DNA of 39,950 bases from the NCBI GenBank assembly GCA_025201865.1, contig MU602737.1, positions 1 through 39,950 of the forward strand, given 5' to 3'. Position numbers and translations under genes: made by a program. The notes below the pieces were generated by a model that saw only the letters and a list, made by a program, of their open reading frames with translations, was not told the DNA's origin and searched no databases. Of this stretch, positions 20,701-30,516 are shown piece after piece (the stretch's first letter is position 1; every line of letters begins with the position of its first letter). The DNA comes from Ramicandelaber brevisporus. Lineage: Eukaryota > Kickxellomycota > Ramicandelaberales > Ramicandelaberaceae.

Positions 20701-20823
20701 AAGAAAAGAGTGTGTAGTGCAGTGTTGTGGTGGTGTGCCGAAGAAAGAGAAAGACGCAAGCCTGCACAGGTTCGACTTGGTTGCTTGGGGGCAGACTGTT
20801 TATAGGGAGATAGGTGAAACAAG

Positions 20824-20880
20824 TAGTCATTCTGTTGTCATGCAACACCGAGTAAGTTAGTCATGTTGTTGTCATAAAAC
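20824..20880 (+). repeat. imperfect 23-bp direct repeat
   Basis: Copies at 20824-20846 and 20858-20880, offset by 34 bp, agree at 19 of 23 positions, sharing TAGTCAT and GTTGTCAT cores. They lie about 780-830 bp upstream of the APC8 start. Confidence 0.75.
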
Positions 20881-22650
20881 GTCAATGTCACGCTGCCGTC
20901 AGAGTACAAAACAGAGGATCTGTAGCAATTAGACGATCAATGCAAAGCACCAAAGAACCAAAAGGTACAATGAACCAAGGCTTAATTGCTAATTGAAATC
21001 GAGTTTAGTGCTTATGCTTTTAAAACACAGCACTGCCAACTCTCACGGATTTGCATCAAACATATTCGGGTAGTAGTAACACGCCTCAGCTTTACGATAG
21101 TTATCTTCATATGCGAGTGTGTTTTGTCACCAAGCCACCATAATTTTCAAACTCCACAGATCGAGATGAATATGGCACCATCGGAAAGAGCCGCCCTCTG
21201 CGGTTCCAATGCACTATATATTAAAGCAGTTAGCTTTAAGAATGAAGGTGTTATCATCGTTTCAGAAATAGGGATCCTGACAAATTTCCACCGTCGTTCG
21301 CCGTTTAGCAGAAGTCTCATTGCAGTGTTGTACTAGCAGCTTGAGGGAAATGATGCTGTTTGGAAACTTGCACAGTGGAACTATTTCCTTCTCTCCTTCT
21401 GTCTCGCTCTATCTCGACTACTCTAGTGGACATCATTGTGCAGTGGGATGATCGTCGATTCGAGTCTGATAGTACACAAGCCAGTCTGAACCTCACCAAC
21501 AATTGTAGCAAGATCCCCCGATCTCCTCCGGAACCAACCTTGTTGGCATGGCATGCTGTGTCGTCGTCGACGAAGCAACAAAAAAAGCAAAACTCAGAAC
21601 ATCCAGTGGTCACACCATCAGCAGTCCAACCATGTTCCAGCGTTGCACATTAATTCGCACGCACACGCACATCAGAGCGAGAGTTCTATGGAGGTTGAAT
21701 GGGGGTACACGCATGCCGATGCCGTCAGTGGCTCGCATCAAACAACGGTCACACTCTCCGCGTCGTTCCATATTGGCGCACTTTCAGCCTCTCTCTCACT
21801 CTCTCGCTCTCATCAGTCATTCACAATGACTCGCAGGTCCACGACTATTGGTAGGCCGAACGCCACGCTCCCTTTTCGTTGGTTGCCATTCGGAGAGGAA
21901 GGGGGAATATTGTGAGTGAATAGAGTGAAGGGGGAAAGGTGTTCAATATTGCAAAAGGGGGAGTGGAGGTGCATAGTCACTGGTTAATGCACGAATATTG
22001 CTGTGCCAGTATATCCGTTTCTGATACAAGTTGTGTACAAGGCAAGGCAAGTTCAGTTATTGCTACTATTGCTATTGCTACTGCCTGCTGCCTTCATTTT
22101 AAAAGGATTGTTGTTTTGAATACGTGTTTTGGCATTTTGCGAGCCTTCTCTCTCTTCGTCTCTCTCTCCTCGTCTCTCCTTCTCTCTCTTCAGTTTGTCC
22201 AGCTGAATTCAAAGTCTTTCTTCTTTTTTCCTCGCTTTCTCCCCCTTTTCCTCCAAGTTTTGAACACCCTTTTCCCTGCTCTACAGCTTGAGCTCATCAA
22301 AATCGCCAAACAGATTCACCTTGTTTGCTATTTTGTTTATTTACACAGCCAGTGGTCTATCGGTTCCTCCAAGCTTCTTTTTGCGACTATCTTTTTTTAT
22401 TGCCGATACGGCGAAAGAGAGTGTGTGTGTGTGCGTCCCTGTCTTTCCGTGTGCGACAAGTTCCTTTTGGCTCATCGCAGTTTCGCTGTTGTTGTTGTTG
22501 TTGTTGCTGGTTGGGGGAGGCTTTTCTTTCTTTTCTTTTTTCTTCTTTCTCTCTCTCTGTTCTCTCGGTCTTTGATTCGCTTTGATCCAGTTCTCTCTGT
22601 AAAAGTACGCTGAAATTATTTTTGCCGAAAAATTTCAGCCTGCACAAACA

Positions 22651-22674
22651 GCAAGCAAGCAAGCAAGCAAGCAA
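22651..22674 (+). repeat. (GCAA)6 microsatellite
   Basis: Six exact GCAA units about 450 bp upstream of the SWI1 ATG, probably in its leader or promoter. Confidence 0.95.
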
Positions 22675-23123
22675 ACAACACAACCAGCAGCTCAATAGTG
22701 TTCGAAACTACGCACAAACGCACAAAACATCACGAGGTGCGTCAGTTTTTGTTTTTGTTTTTGCATTATTTCTCTCTTTTTGCTGGCTCGCCCAACTGCA
22801 ACAGACGTCCGGGATCGCTCCAACCCCACCCACCGCCACTATTTGCCGCAAAGGTACAATAGCTCCAACAAGAACAGCACCACCAACAGCAGCAACAGCA
22901 GCAGTCCATCGGTTTTATTTTGCAGTTTTTATTTTGGCGTCTTTCGCTGTTTGCTGTTTACACCCAAAGTGTGGCTCCTCGATACAACAATAGATAGGCT
23001 CCTGTGATTCTATTTTTGAGTAATTGATTGATTGCAGTGGTTTGATTGCTGTTTTTTTTATTGCGTGGCGTATCTCAGCTGTGGCGTTCTTTCATTTCAC
23101 TATATTGATTGGATTGAGCAGAG

Positions 23124-26100
23124 ATGAATGCGTTTCAGCAATTGACGGGATTGAGTCCAGCAGAAGTGGCTCAGAGACTGGCTTTAATGTCAGATGATGA
23201 ACGCAGAGCATTGAATCAACTGCTACAACAGCAAGCTCAACAGCAGCAAGCTCAACAACAGCAACAGCAACAACAGAGCATAGCTGCATCACATCCAGTC
23301 CAGTCTGTAACTTCCAATATGTCTATCAATCAAGCTGCTGCTTCTCAAGCCCAAGCTACAGCTATGTCGGCGACTGCAGCAGTGGACGCTTCATCAGGAC
23401 AGCCAGCTCAAACAGCTGCGGGCACAGCAGTGATGCAAAAGTGGATGGATACTATTATTCGCACAGTGCGTTCATTGCCGATGGAACCATTGCCAGCAGA
23501 GCGGTATTTACAATTGTTTTTTCAAAATCTACCTGAAGCTGAGCGGAATAATTTGGTGGGATTGATGCAGAGTGGGAATCAGCAGGTTCTTCAAATAATA
23601 AATGCAGTCCAAGCTCAGATTATTCAAGGTCACTTGGCACTGATTCAGCAAACACAACAGTCAGCTGCTTTGTCAACATCTCTATCTGGATCTTCATCAT
23701 CAACCGCATTGGCTGATGCAATTGCACGGCCTGGATCACCTCAAGCGGCCACAAGTATTGCATCCAACCAGAGCGTCCAATCATCCACAATGGCATCGTT
23801 TAATTCAGCAACATGGGTATCTAACTTAGCCATTACACCAATTCAGCCTGCGTTCTTAGTCACATTGATGGATCAGAATGAAGATAGCTTTAATGGATTT
23901 GTAGTCAGACGCGCGCAAATTAACAATGTGGAATTGCCAACATTGCCATTTAAAATCAAAAACCAGGAAATATCGATTAAGATGCTGTTCAAGCAAGTGG
24001 TTGAAAGAGGTGGATTTGCTAAAATGTCATCAGCTGCTCATTCTTGGAAGAATGTTCATACTCAAATGGGCTTGAAGGATGCTAGTGGAATGACTCTAAA
24101 CATCAAGCGATTCTACATCAAATATCTGCAGCCGATAGAAGAGGAGTTTGTTTACCCTCCTTCTCTGACTCGAACAGCCAGTGGCGCTGGCGGATCACGG
24201 CCGTCTTCACCTCATGTCGGACCCACCGCCACAGTAGCCGCAAGCTTGAAAACATCAGCTACACCTCCAGTCACATCTGTAACATCCGTAACATCAGTCG
24301 CTGAAAACACAGGTAGCGTAACTCCAGCCAATGGCAATGCAATGAGTCCTCCTGACACATCATCAATGACTTCAATTGCTGCTACTGCTACTGCTGCTGC
24401 TGCTGCAGGTCAGAGTACACCCAGTAAGCCAGTCACGCCAACCACATCCATTTTGAAGCGGAAACCCAGTGATACCGCTCTGGCCCACTCGGAATCTACT
24501 CAGCAATCATTGCCTAATGGCGTGTCACCTGCACTGTCCAATGCCACATTAAGCGCACCAACAACAACAGGTACAGCAACACCAGCAGCAACATCAGCAG
24601 CAACAACAGCAATAACATCATCAGTGTCTAATGGATCAGTAGCAGTAAAGCGATTAAAGACTGAGAATATGATTCCAACCAGTCCATTGCAGAGAAAACT
24701 ATCGGATGCATCAGCTACAAGTACATCAACATCAGTTGTAACCAATCAGATGACAGCTCCAGTTAATGGTACAGATGATCCGTTTACAGTACAAAAGCCA
24801 GTAACAATATCGTTTAATCCGATTGAGCGCAAGATTGATTGGTTCCGCACTGTGGAGATTGAGTCTATTTTCCCAGCAGGCAGTAAACTGCATCCGATTC
24901 CACACAACAGCGGGATATATGGATATGTGGATTTATACTCAATTGTTAATTCGTTAAAGTGTGACATGCTGATGGAGGTTAACAATGCACTGAATACTCT
25001 ACTGGCCATTTCTATTGATATTAAGACTGGATCACTGATGCTATCAAAGTGTCCAAGCTTATTAGACGCTCTATTGGATTTGAAGTATACTTGGGAATAT
25101 AGATTATATAGTAATAAAAGAAAGAAGCACTCCACAGCATCAACATCGTCTACAGAAAAGAGCAAAATCACTAATAAGCCATACATGAGATCCTCATTAT
25201 ACACTAACATCACTGAAACAAATGGAATTGGCCAATCGGCAATCGAGGCGATTCAACAACCAAGTGAGATAATACTGGCAGTTATGACTATCATCAGAAA
25301 TCTATCATGCATTGAAGATAATGCCAAATTAATGGCCACATCTCCTGCATTCATCAAGTCTATTTTGTATCCAAAGCATTCAGTCATCGATACTATTGAA
25401 GAACCAATATTGAGGAGCATAAATAATAATGATGAGTTTGGAAAATATCTGAGCAGTGGTGAACATGCATTAGTTACAGACTATCGTAAAAGTGTATTGA
25501 CCATATTATGCCACATGATGGATAATGGATTGATCATTGACTCTGGTAAATTAATGAAGTACATTATGAACTATTTAATGTGGTTTATTGGTCCGTTAAG
25601 GAATGACAAAAGCTACTTGAGTCTATTCAATGAAGGAATATTTAATCAAATTAGACTTGCACATAATGGATATATTCAGACGATGGAAAATCTTCAGCGA
25701 ACAATCATTAAGCGTGGTCAGCAGATATCACCCGAGCAATTGTTGGCTCAAGCTGATGCATACATTCATAGTTTGGCCAGTGAAATGGATAGAAGTGAAC
25801 CCGCTTGGTGGGAGTATACTTTTATTGCCACAACAATCTTACAGCGGCTGTTGGCTGATGAGCAGCATCGAACATTGATTGCTTCACTGGGCACTAATCT
25901 ATGCTCGGATCTATTTGATGTATTTTGCGGCGCATTGTATCCCTATTCTATTTTGTTAGATTATGTCAAACCAATTATAGCCAAAACACTCGAGAGAACG
26001 GCAGATGATACAGCAGCATACATTGTTACATTTACACTGAGAAGTGCTCGCCATCAGTATCGACTATTCTGCTTTACATCAATAGTCGAATATCTGGCAA

Positions 26101-26810
26101 TGTTAACGGTACCGCGCAGCGTCAGTGACCACATTCTATTTAATGGATCGCTAGCTTGCAAGAAACCAACTGGTGATTCCGAATCTCATCGTCCGTTTGC
26201 GTGTGGTTCATCTCTGCATGTCAGACCAACCCAAAGCCAGTTGCAGTTGCGGCTCAAATTCCTTGGCATTTTATGCAGACATCGTGGTCCATTTGCATTA
26301 TTATCTCAGCCAACGAAGCATGCATCAGACCTGGTCCGAATGTCACCTATAACCAATGTCGCTGGCACTCTGGTTGGCAGCTCGTCTTTGGCTATCCCCG
26401 CAAAGCATTTGGCTGACACTTTGCGACTACTCTGCTACAATCTGCCTTCATTAACTGGTAAATTACCGGACAGCGATAGCAGTAACAGCAGTAACAGCAG
26501 CAACAGTGCTCAGCTCACCTCAGCATCAACATCACTCGCAAACGGATCTGCAGCATTAACATCAAATCCGGCATCAGGCCAATCTCCATGCGACATCGAT
26601 ACTGGTAGACACATTGATAACTCACTACGGTCTCTACGCACAGTGCTATCTCGCCATCGGAAAATACTTCGAGCATGCGGTGTAACCAACTTCCACTTGG
26701 ATTTGAAGACGATTGATCAAGCCCAACGACAAAGTATTTTGAACTCACATGAAAATACAGCTTCGTTTGAGTTGCCAATTGCGATCGAAGAATGGCTTCT
26801 GTCAAACTAA
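23124..26810 (+). CDS. SWI1: Swi1/ARID1-type subunit of the SWI/SNF chromatin-remodelling complex
   Basis: A 1228-residue protein. Residues about 243-345 form an ARID/BRIGHT DNA-binding domain (LMDQNEDSF, LPFKIKNQEISIKMLFKQVVERGGF, ending IKYLQPIEEEF). A polyGln stretch (about 36-52) and a Thr/Ser/Ala-rich linker flank it. From about 555 onward the sequence is a long helical repeat region with 'VMTIIRNLSCIEDNAKLMATSP', resembling the armadillo-like C-terminal domain of ARID1/Swi1 subunits, which anchors the core of the complex. The role is targeting and assembly of SWI/SNF, which slides nucleosomes with ATP hydrolysed by the Snf2 subunit, not encoded here. The ATG at 23124 is the first in frame and begins a helix typical of this family. 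An Asn/Ser run interrupts the C-terminal domain near residue 1120. Confidence 0.87.
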   Translation: MNAFQQLTGLSPAEVAQRLALMSDDERRALNQLLQQQAQQQQAQQQQQQQQSIAASHPVQSVTSNMSINQAAASQAQATAMSATAAVDASSGQPAQTAAGTAVMQKWMDTIIRTVRSLPMEPLPAERYLQLFFQNLPEAERNNLVGLMQSGNQQVLQIINAVQAQIIQGHLALIQQTQQSAALSTSLSGSSSSTALADAIARPGSPQAATSIASNQSVQSSTMASFNSATWVSNLAITPIQPAFLVTLMDQNEDSFNGFVVRRAQINNVELPTLPFKIKNQEISIKMLFKQVVERGGFAKMSSAAHSWKNVHTQMGLKDASGMTLNIKRFYIKYLQPIEEEFVYPPSLTRTASGAGGSRPSSPHVGPTATVAASLKTSATPPVTSVTSVTSVAENTGSVTPANGNAMSPPDTSSMTSIAATATAAAAAGQSTPSKPVTPTTSILKRKPSDTALAHSESTQQSLPNGVSPALSNATLSAPTTTGTATPAATSAATTAITSSVSNGSVAVKRLKTENMIPTSPLQRKLSDASATSTSTSVVTNQMTAPVNGTDDPFTVQKPVTISFNPIERKIDWFRTVEIESIFPAGSKLHPIPHNSGIYGYVDLYSIVNSLKCDMLMEVNNALNTLLAISIDIKTGSLMLSKCPSLLDALLDLKYTWEYRLYSNKRKKHSTASTSSTEKSKITNKPYMRSSLYTNITETNGIGQSAIEAIQQPSEIILAVMTIIRNLSCIEDNAKLMATSPAFIKSILYPKHSVIDTIEEPILRSINNNDEFGKYLSSGEHALVTDYRKSVLTILCHMMDNGLIIDSGKLMKYIMNYLMWFIGPLRNDKSYLSLFNEGIFNQIRLAHNGYIQTMENLQRTIIKRGQQISPEQLLAQADAYIHSLASEMDRSEPAWWEYTFIATTILQRLLADEQHRTLIASLGTNLCSDLFDVFCGALYPYSILLDYVKPIIAKTLERTADDTAAYIVTFTLRSARHQYRLFCFTSIVEYLAMLTVPRSVSDHILFNGSLACKKPTGDSESHRPFACGSSLHVRPTQSQLQLRLKFLGILCRHRGPFALLSQPTKHASDLVRMSPITNVAGTLVGSSSLAIPAKHLADTLRLLCYNLPSLTGKLPDSDSSNSSNSSNSAQLTSASTSLANGSAALTSNPASGQSPCDIDTGRHIDNSLRSLRTVLSRHRKILRACGVTNFHLDLKTIDQAQRQSILNSHENTASFELPIAIEEWLLSN

Positions 26811-27024
26811 AATAATAATTCTAATCATTGTACTAACTTGCCATCATCCTTTCATAAAATATCAATTATCAAACTATTATTGCATAGACATTGAACAGGA
26901 AAGTATAAAGTATAAAATATGAAGTATGAAGGAGAGGATGATGAGTGGGAAAAAAAAATTCATGCAAACCAAACAAAGGAATTGTGCAATAGACTGCTGT
27001 AACTCCTATTTCTTTTTTGTTGCA

Positions 27025-27025
27025 G
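27025..27025 (+). other. candidate 3' splice site
   Basis: A pyrimidine-rich tract followed by TTGTTGCAG ends at 27025. The open frame of the next gene runs through it, and the first ATG follows 73 bp later. It may close a leader intron or join an unseen upstream coding exon; I could not find a convincing donor. Confidence 0.35.
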
Positions 27026-27097
27026 CGACTGATTGTTGTCGATCGTTTGCGCACACAATCAGCTACAAACAGATCAACTACAACTTCAACTGTAACC

Positions 27098-27883
27098 ATG
27101 GCTCAACAGGCTGCCCGGGTAGATATTACAGCATCTTTACAAACAGCCGGGAGTGCTGGTATTGACTCAAGTCCATCAAAGTCATTGGCGCAAGAACGAA
27201 GCAGTAAGCCTGCTTCTAAACGTCCGCATTCAACAAAGATACACAAGTCAATCGTGACCACATCAGTATCAACAGTATCGAAACAATCAACTGCCTCAGT
27301 TCCTCCATCCTCAGACTCGGCTCCAGCTCAGACTCCAGAGGTACAGTCAATTGATTATGAGGAAAAGTTCAGAGAACTGGTTCAGTCTGTTCCTATCGAT
27401 GCTGTTACAGAAAAGGCAGATGTCCTCCACAGTCTCTCCGAAGCTCGGTTTGTATTCAAGCATTACGTTGACTTGCTGCAATCGAAGATTAATGAAAAGA
27501 GGAAGCAAGTAAATGACATTGAGCAGCACTCAACTAAAGAGGCAGTTGGCGATGAAGAAATTGAAAGAATAAAACAAAGTCTAATTGGACTGGAGAAAAA
27601 GTTAAAGAACTTTCCAAAACACATTAACAAGCTTGAGGCGCTCAATGCCATTATTCGTCGTGACCCGTTCGCAATGATTGTACCAGTCAAACCTGAAAAT
27701 AGCTCTATTGGTGACTATTATAGAAGCTACTCCGGCAATGCTTTTGTTCCTAATGAAAATATGATACGATTTAAATGTGGCTTTGATGATGATCGTATTC
27801 TTACTATACTTTCAGAATACGACCTTTACAATGCCGCCTTTGTAGATATAAAAGCAATCCGTCGCAATTTAAACGTCACTTAA
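27098..27883 (+). CDS. unrecognised coiled-coil protein
   Basis: A 261-residue protein that I do not recognise. The first 80 residues are Ser/Thr-rich and low in complexity. Residues about 90-180 look helical, including a charged, coiled-coil-like stretch (DLLQSKINEKRKQVNDIEQ, then EIERIKQSLIGLEKKLKNF). The last 80 residues are more globular, with 'DYYRSYSGNAFVPNENMIRFKCGFDDD'-like aromatic content and conserved-looking acidic residues. No signal peptide or membrane segment. I use the ATG at 27098 because the frame from 27017 lacks an earlier ATG; a likely acceptor at 27025 means an upstream exon could add residues. It follows SWI1 by 287 bp on the same strand. The length and lack of low complexity in the C-terminal half support a real gene. 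Confidence 0.6.
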   Translation: MAQQAARVDITASLQTAGSAGIDSSPSKSLAQERSSKPASKRPHSTKIHKSIVTTSVSTVSKQSTASVPPSSDSAPAQTPEVQSIDYEEKFRELVQSVPIDAVTEKADVLHSLSEARFVFKHYVDLLQSKINEKRKQVNDIEQHSTKEAVGDEEIERIKQSLIGLEKKLKNFPKHINKLEALNAIIRRDPFAMIVPVKPENSSIGDYYRSYSGNAFVPNENMIRFKCGFDDDRILTILSEYDLYNAAFVDIKAIRRNLNVT

Positions 27884-28470
27884 ACTGCTTAATATGTGAA
27901 ACTAGAAAAGAGGTGAAAGAAGAATAAAAATAACGAGAAGAGAGTTTAGAATCACGAAAGACATGCGTAGCTACCGTCACACAAATAGCTCGTCGCACTA
28001 AAGCAGTGGCAACAGTTGGTGATGTCGGTCTCATACAAGTTTGACTACGACGGGGGGGTGCGAACTGGATAAAGACTGGATTGGACAGCAGAATCAAACT
28101 GACGGCCACTACACTCGCATATTGGTAGATTCTAACTCCATCGCTACTAAATATCTTACTTAATCAAGTATAACTCATTCGTGGATATAGCACATACTGT
28201 CTATTAAACGCAAGCTTCACCTTCTAACCGCACAGTACTACTTCTTTGGTGATGAAAGCTTTTGTTTCTGCGAACCAGAGTGACTGGTGTGTCGTTATAT
28301 TTGTTGGCAGGTCGATTTGTCGATGTTATTCGCGTTTGTTTTCGTTTTGTTTGCTCTCACGAAAGGAGGTGACTGATTTGCTCTTTCTGATCTCGACTGC
28401 TACTCGACTGAAGATTGACAACTACCAACAGCAGCAACAGCAGATCTACCCAGCGGCCAACCAGTCAGCC
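27884..28470. other. intergenic region before duplicated zinc-finger gene
   Basis: About 590 bp between two plus-strand genes. It includes a run of seven G at about 28052-28058. The last 219 bp (28252-28470) are in frame with the next gene and may be translated if an upstream ATG at 28252 is used. I see no other gene. Confidence 0.45.
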
Positions 28471-30516
28471 ATGTCGACCGTGAAGATCAAGACAGAGCCA
28501 ACAGCAGCAACAGTAACAGCAGCAGCAGTCGACGTGAAGGTCAAGCTCGAGTCGAGTCTCGCAACAGCTGATATCAAACAGGAACAACACACTTCAGACA
28601 TTGACACCAAGTGCGAGCCTGACTCAGAGGATGACAGCGAAGAAGACTACATCAAATCTGAGAACGAGAGCGACTATGATGAAGACACTGATCAGGACCA
28701 GGCTACAGATGCTCCAAAGAGTCATCGACAGTTCATCTGCGAGTATATTGGATGCGGTCGCAGCTTTAAGACTTCCAGCCACCTGGGAAAGCATCAGCAC
28801 GAGCACAAGCTCCAAACAACACTCAGTATATATGGGGAAACATACACTCTGGCTCGGCAGTCATTAGATGATCGATGGGTATGTCCCATTCCGGGTTGTA
28901 AAGTGACAGGCAAAACAGTTGATGCCGTATGTAAGCACGTACGAAGAATTCATGGTAGCAATGTAAGGCAGCAACAAGAACAGCAGTCTACAGCCCAGAA
29001 CACCAAGCGCAGTCATTATTTCGTTGATGTAGATGATTTTTATGTGACTAGTACTCGCTGTGGTTTTCATAATTCCATTAGAGTGTTCATTTGCTATGCA
29101 TGTCAACTGGTGCCTGAATGTCTGCTAACTCATTTACAGAAGAAACATGGATATGATGAGAAGTTAATTGACAACTCTACTCTGCCGGAAAGTGCAGTAA
29201 ATGCAGGTGCCGATCCCAATATTAACCAGCACACGAATAATTCACATCTCTCAGTAGCAATTAGCCAATCAAGTCGACTACAGCATCATAGGGATATTGT
29301 TCATGGTTGGCAGTGTGTTACATCTGGTTGTGGTCGCTGTGGCTACACAGCTGATCATAAGAGTAATCACAAGAAAAGATTGCATCAGGGCGAACAATTA
29401 ACAACTGTCCCAGCTCTTGTACTGCGATTACCCTATGCAAAAACACAAACTCTGTACTTTCACATTACTCGCATTGAACGAGCAAGCGGCGCTGTTACAA
29501 CCAGTAGTAACTGGATGATCCAGCACAAACTAGACTACAGCCACAGTGGATTGAATGATCAAGATGGGAATGGAGAAAATGTCAACCAGAATGAGACCAC
29601 AAATACATCCAATCAAAAGCAACAATGGAGGTGTGAGTACCCTAAATGTGAACGAGTATTCAATTCATCTGACCAAATTAGCAAGCACCGGCGCGAACAC
29701 AAGCTGGAATTTACGATTAATGTACTCGGTACTACTTACGTACTTACCCGCCAGTCATCAGATGACCGATGGGCATGTCCAATTCCGGATTGTAAAGTAA
29801 CGCACAAATCAATTGATTGTACTCATCCACATATTAGAATAGCTCATCACACATCGGGTAAACGTAGACATGCTAACAGTGAAGACGAAGATAATGGTAC
29901 TCAGCAACAGATTATCAAGAGGATACAACGTGCCACTCACTATTTAAGGGTGGACGATTTTTACATTTGTGGTACTAGATATGGTTATCACAGTATTATT
30001 GGAGTGTTCATATGCTACGAATGTCGATTGGTACCAGAATGCCTGCTAACTCATTTACAACAGAAACATGGATACGATGGAAAGTCGATAGATAGTGCAA
30101 TTCTGCCGGAAAGTGCAGTAAATGCAAGTGCTGATCCCAATATTAATCAACACACCAGCAACTCGCAACTCGCAGCAGCAATTAGACAGCCATATCAGCG
30201 GTGGAATTCAGAAATTATTCAGGGTTGGCTGTGTGTTACAGCCGATTGTGATTATTGCCATTCCACTACAGCATCTAGTAATGATCACCACTACAGGAAA
30301 CATAAAGGTGAACAACTATCAATAGTTCCCGCACTCGTACTGCGATTACTTTATGCGAAAACACAAACATCATGCCTTCTCATTACTCGATTGGACACAG
30401 CCACTGACAGTGCCAAACCTGATAACTTGATGAGTCAATGTAATGGCGACTGTGATGTCGACGACGGTGATGAATTAGTGCTGAGTGACTACAGTGACGA
30501 TGATAATAGCCAGTAG
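28471..30516 (+). CDS. zinc-finger protein with two tandem OrsD-like finger modules
   Basis: A 681-residue protein. Residues 1-85 are acidic and carry four sumoylation-type motifs: IKTE (K7), VKLE (K25), IKQE (K36), IKSE (K62). Then come two homologous modules, starting at C90 and C388. Each has two C2H2 fingers (C-x4-C-x12-H-x3-H and C-x4-C-x12-H-x4-H), a C-x2-C-x9-H-x4-H unit (C208 in copy 1, C515 in copy 2: VPECLLTHLQ.KHGYD), and a fourth Cys/His cluster followed by 'VPALVLRLxYAKTQT'. The third and fourth units resemble the fungal OrsD (DUF3505) domain. The C-terminal tail is acidic. A nuclear DNA- or chromatin-binding role is inferred. I use the ATG at 28471 because it begins the sumoylation cluster; an upstream in-frame ATG at 28252 would add 73 residues with a Gln run. 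Confidence 0.8.
   Translation: MSTVKIKTEPTAATVTAAAVDVKVKLESSLATADIKQEQHTSDIDTKCEPDSEDDSEEDYIKSENESDYDEDTDQDQATDAPKSHRQFICEYIGCGRSFKTSSHLGKHQHEHKLQTTLSIYGETYTLARQSLDDRWVCPIPGCKVTGKTVDAVCKHVRRIHGSNVRQQQEQQSTAQNTKRSHYFVDVDDFYVTSTRCGFHNSIRVFICYACQLVPECLLTHLQKKHGYDEKLIDNSTLPESAVNAGADPNINQHTNNSHLSVAISQSSRLQHHRDIVHGWQCVTSGCGRCGYTADHKSNHKKRLHQGEQLTTVPALVLRLPYAKTQTLYFHITRIERASGAVTTSSNWMIQHKLDYSHSGLNDQDGNGENVNQNETTNTSNQKQQWRCEYPKCERVFNSSDQISKHRREHKLEFTINVLGTTYVLTRQSSDDRWACPIPDCKVTHKSIDCTHPHIRIAHHTSGKRRHANSEDEDNGTQQQIIKRIQRATHYLRVDDFYICGTRYGYHSIIGVFICYECRLVPECLLTHLQQKHGYDGKSIDSAILPESAVNASADPNINQHTSNSQLAAAIRQPYQRWNSEIIQGWLCVTADCDYCHSTTASSNDHHYRKHKGEQLSIVPALVLRLLYAKTQTSCLLITRLDTATDSAKPDNLMSQCNGDCDVDDGDELVLSDYSDDDNSQ

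Larger units (their letters stand above)
20050..23123. promoter_or_regulatory. 3-kb divergent non-coding region, APC8 / SWI1
   Basis: The largest gap in the window, flanked by diverging genes. From APC8 outward: a (TTTG)-type run near 20075-20094; a thymine-poor, A/G/C-rich island at about 20320-20700; an imperfect 23-bp direct repeat at 20824-20880; unremarkable sequence to about 22100; CT-rich tracts at 22145-22200 and 22530-22565; a (GCAA)6 run at 22651-22674. The CT-rich part is probably the promoter and leader of SWI1. Several ORFs here read as low-complexity and have no recognisable domain, so I treat the region as non-coding; a long non-coding RNA cannot be excluded. Confidence 0.5.

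Noticed and set aside
20713-20778. Possible Pol III A-box (TAGTGCAGTG) and B-box (GGTTCGACTTG) pair
   Set aside because: The spacing is feasible but the B-box departs from the consensus and no cloverleaf can be folded around it. Not called as a tRNA or SINE.
20248-20848. Several overlapping ORFs of 105-184 codons on both strands
   Set aside because: All are explained by the scarcity of T, and so of stop codons, in the T-poor island. The translations are Trp/Leu/Phe-rich or Thr/Arg-rich with no recognisable domain.
21939-22613. 224-codon plus-strand ORF upstream of SWI1
   Set aside because: It reads through CT-rich, TG-rich and TTG-rich tracts, giving Ser/Phe/Leu/Val-rich low-complexity sequence. 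No domain; more likely the SWI1 promoter and leader.
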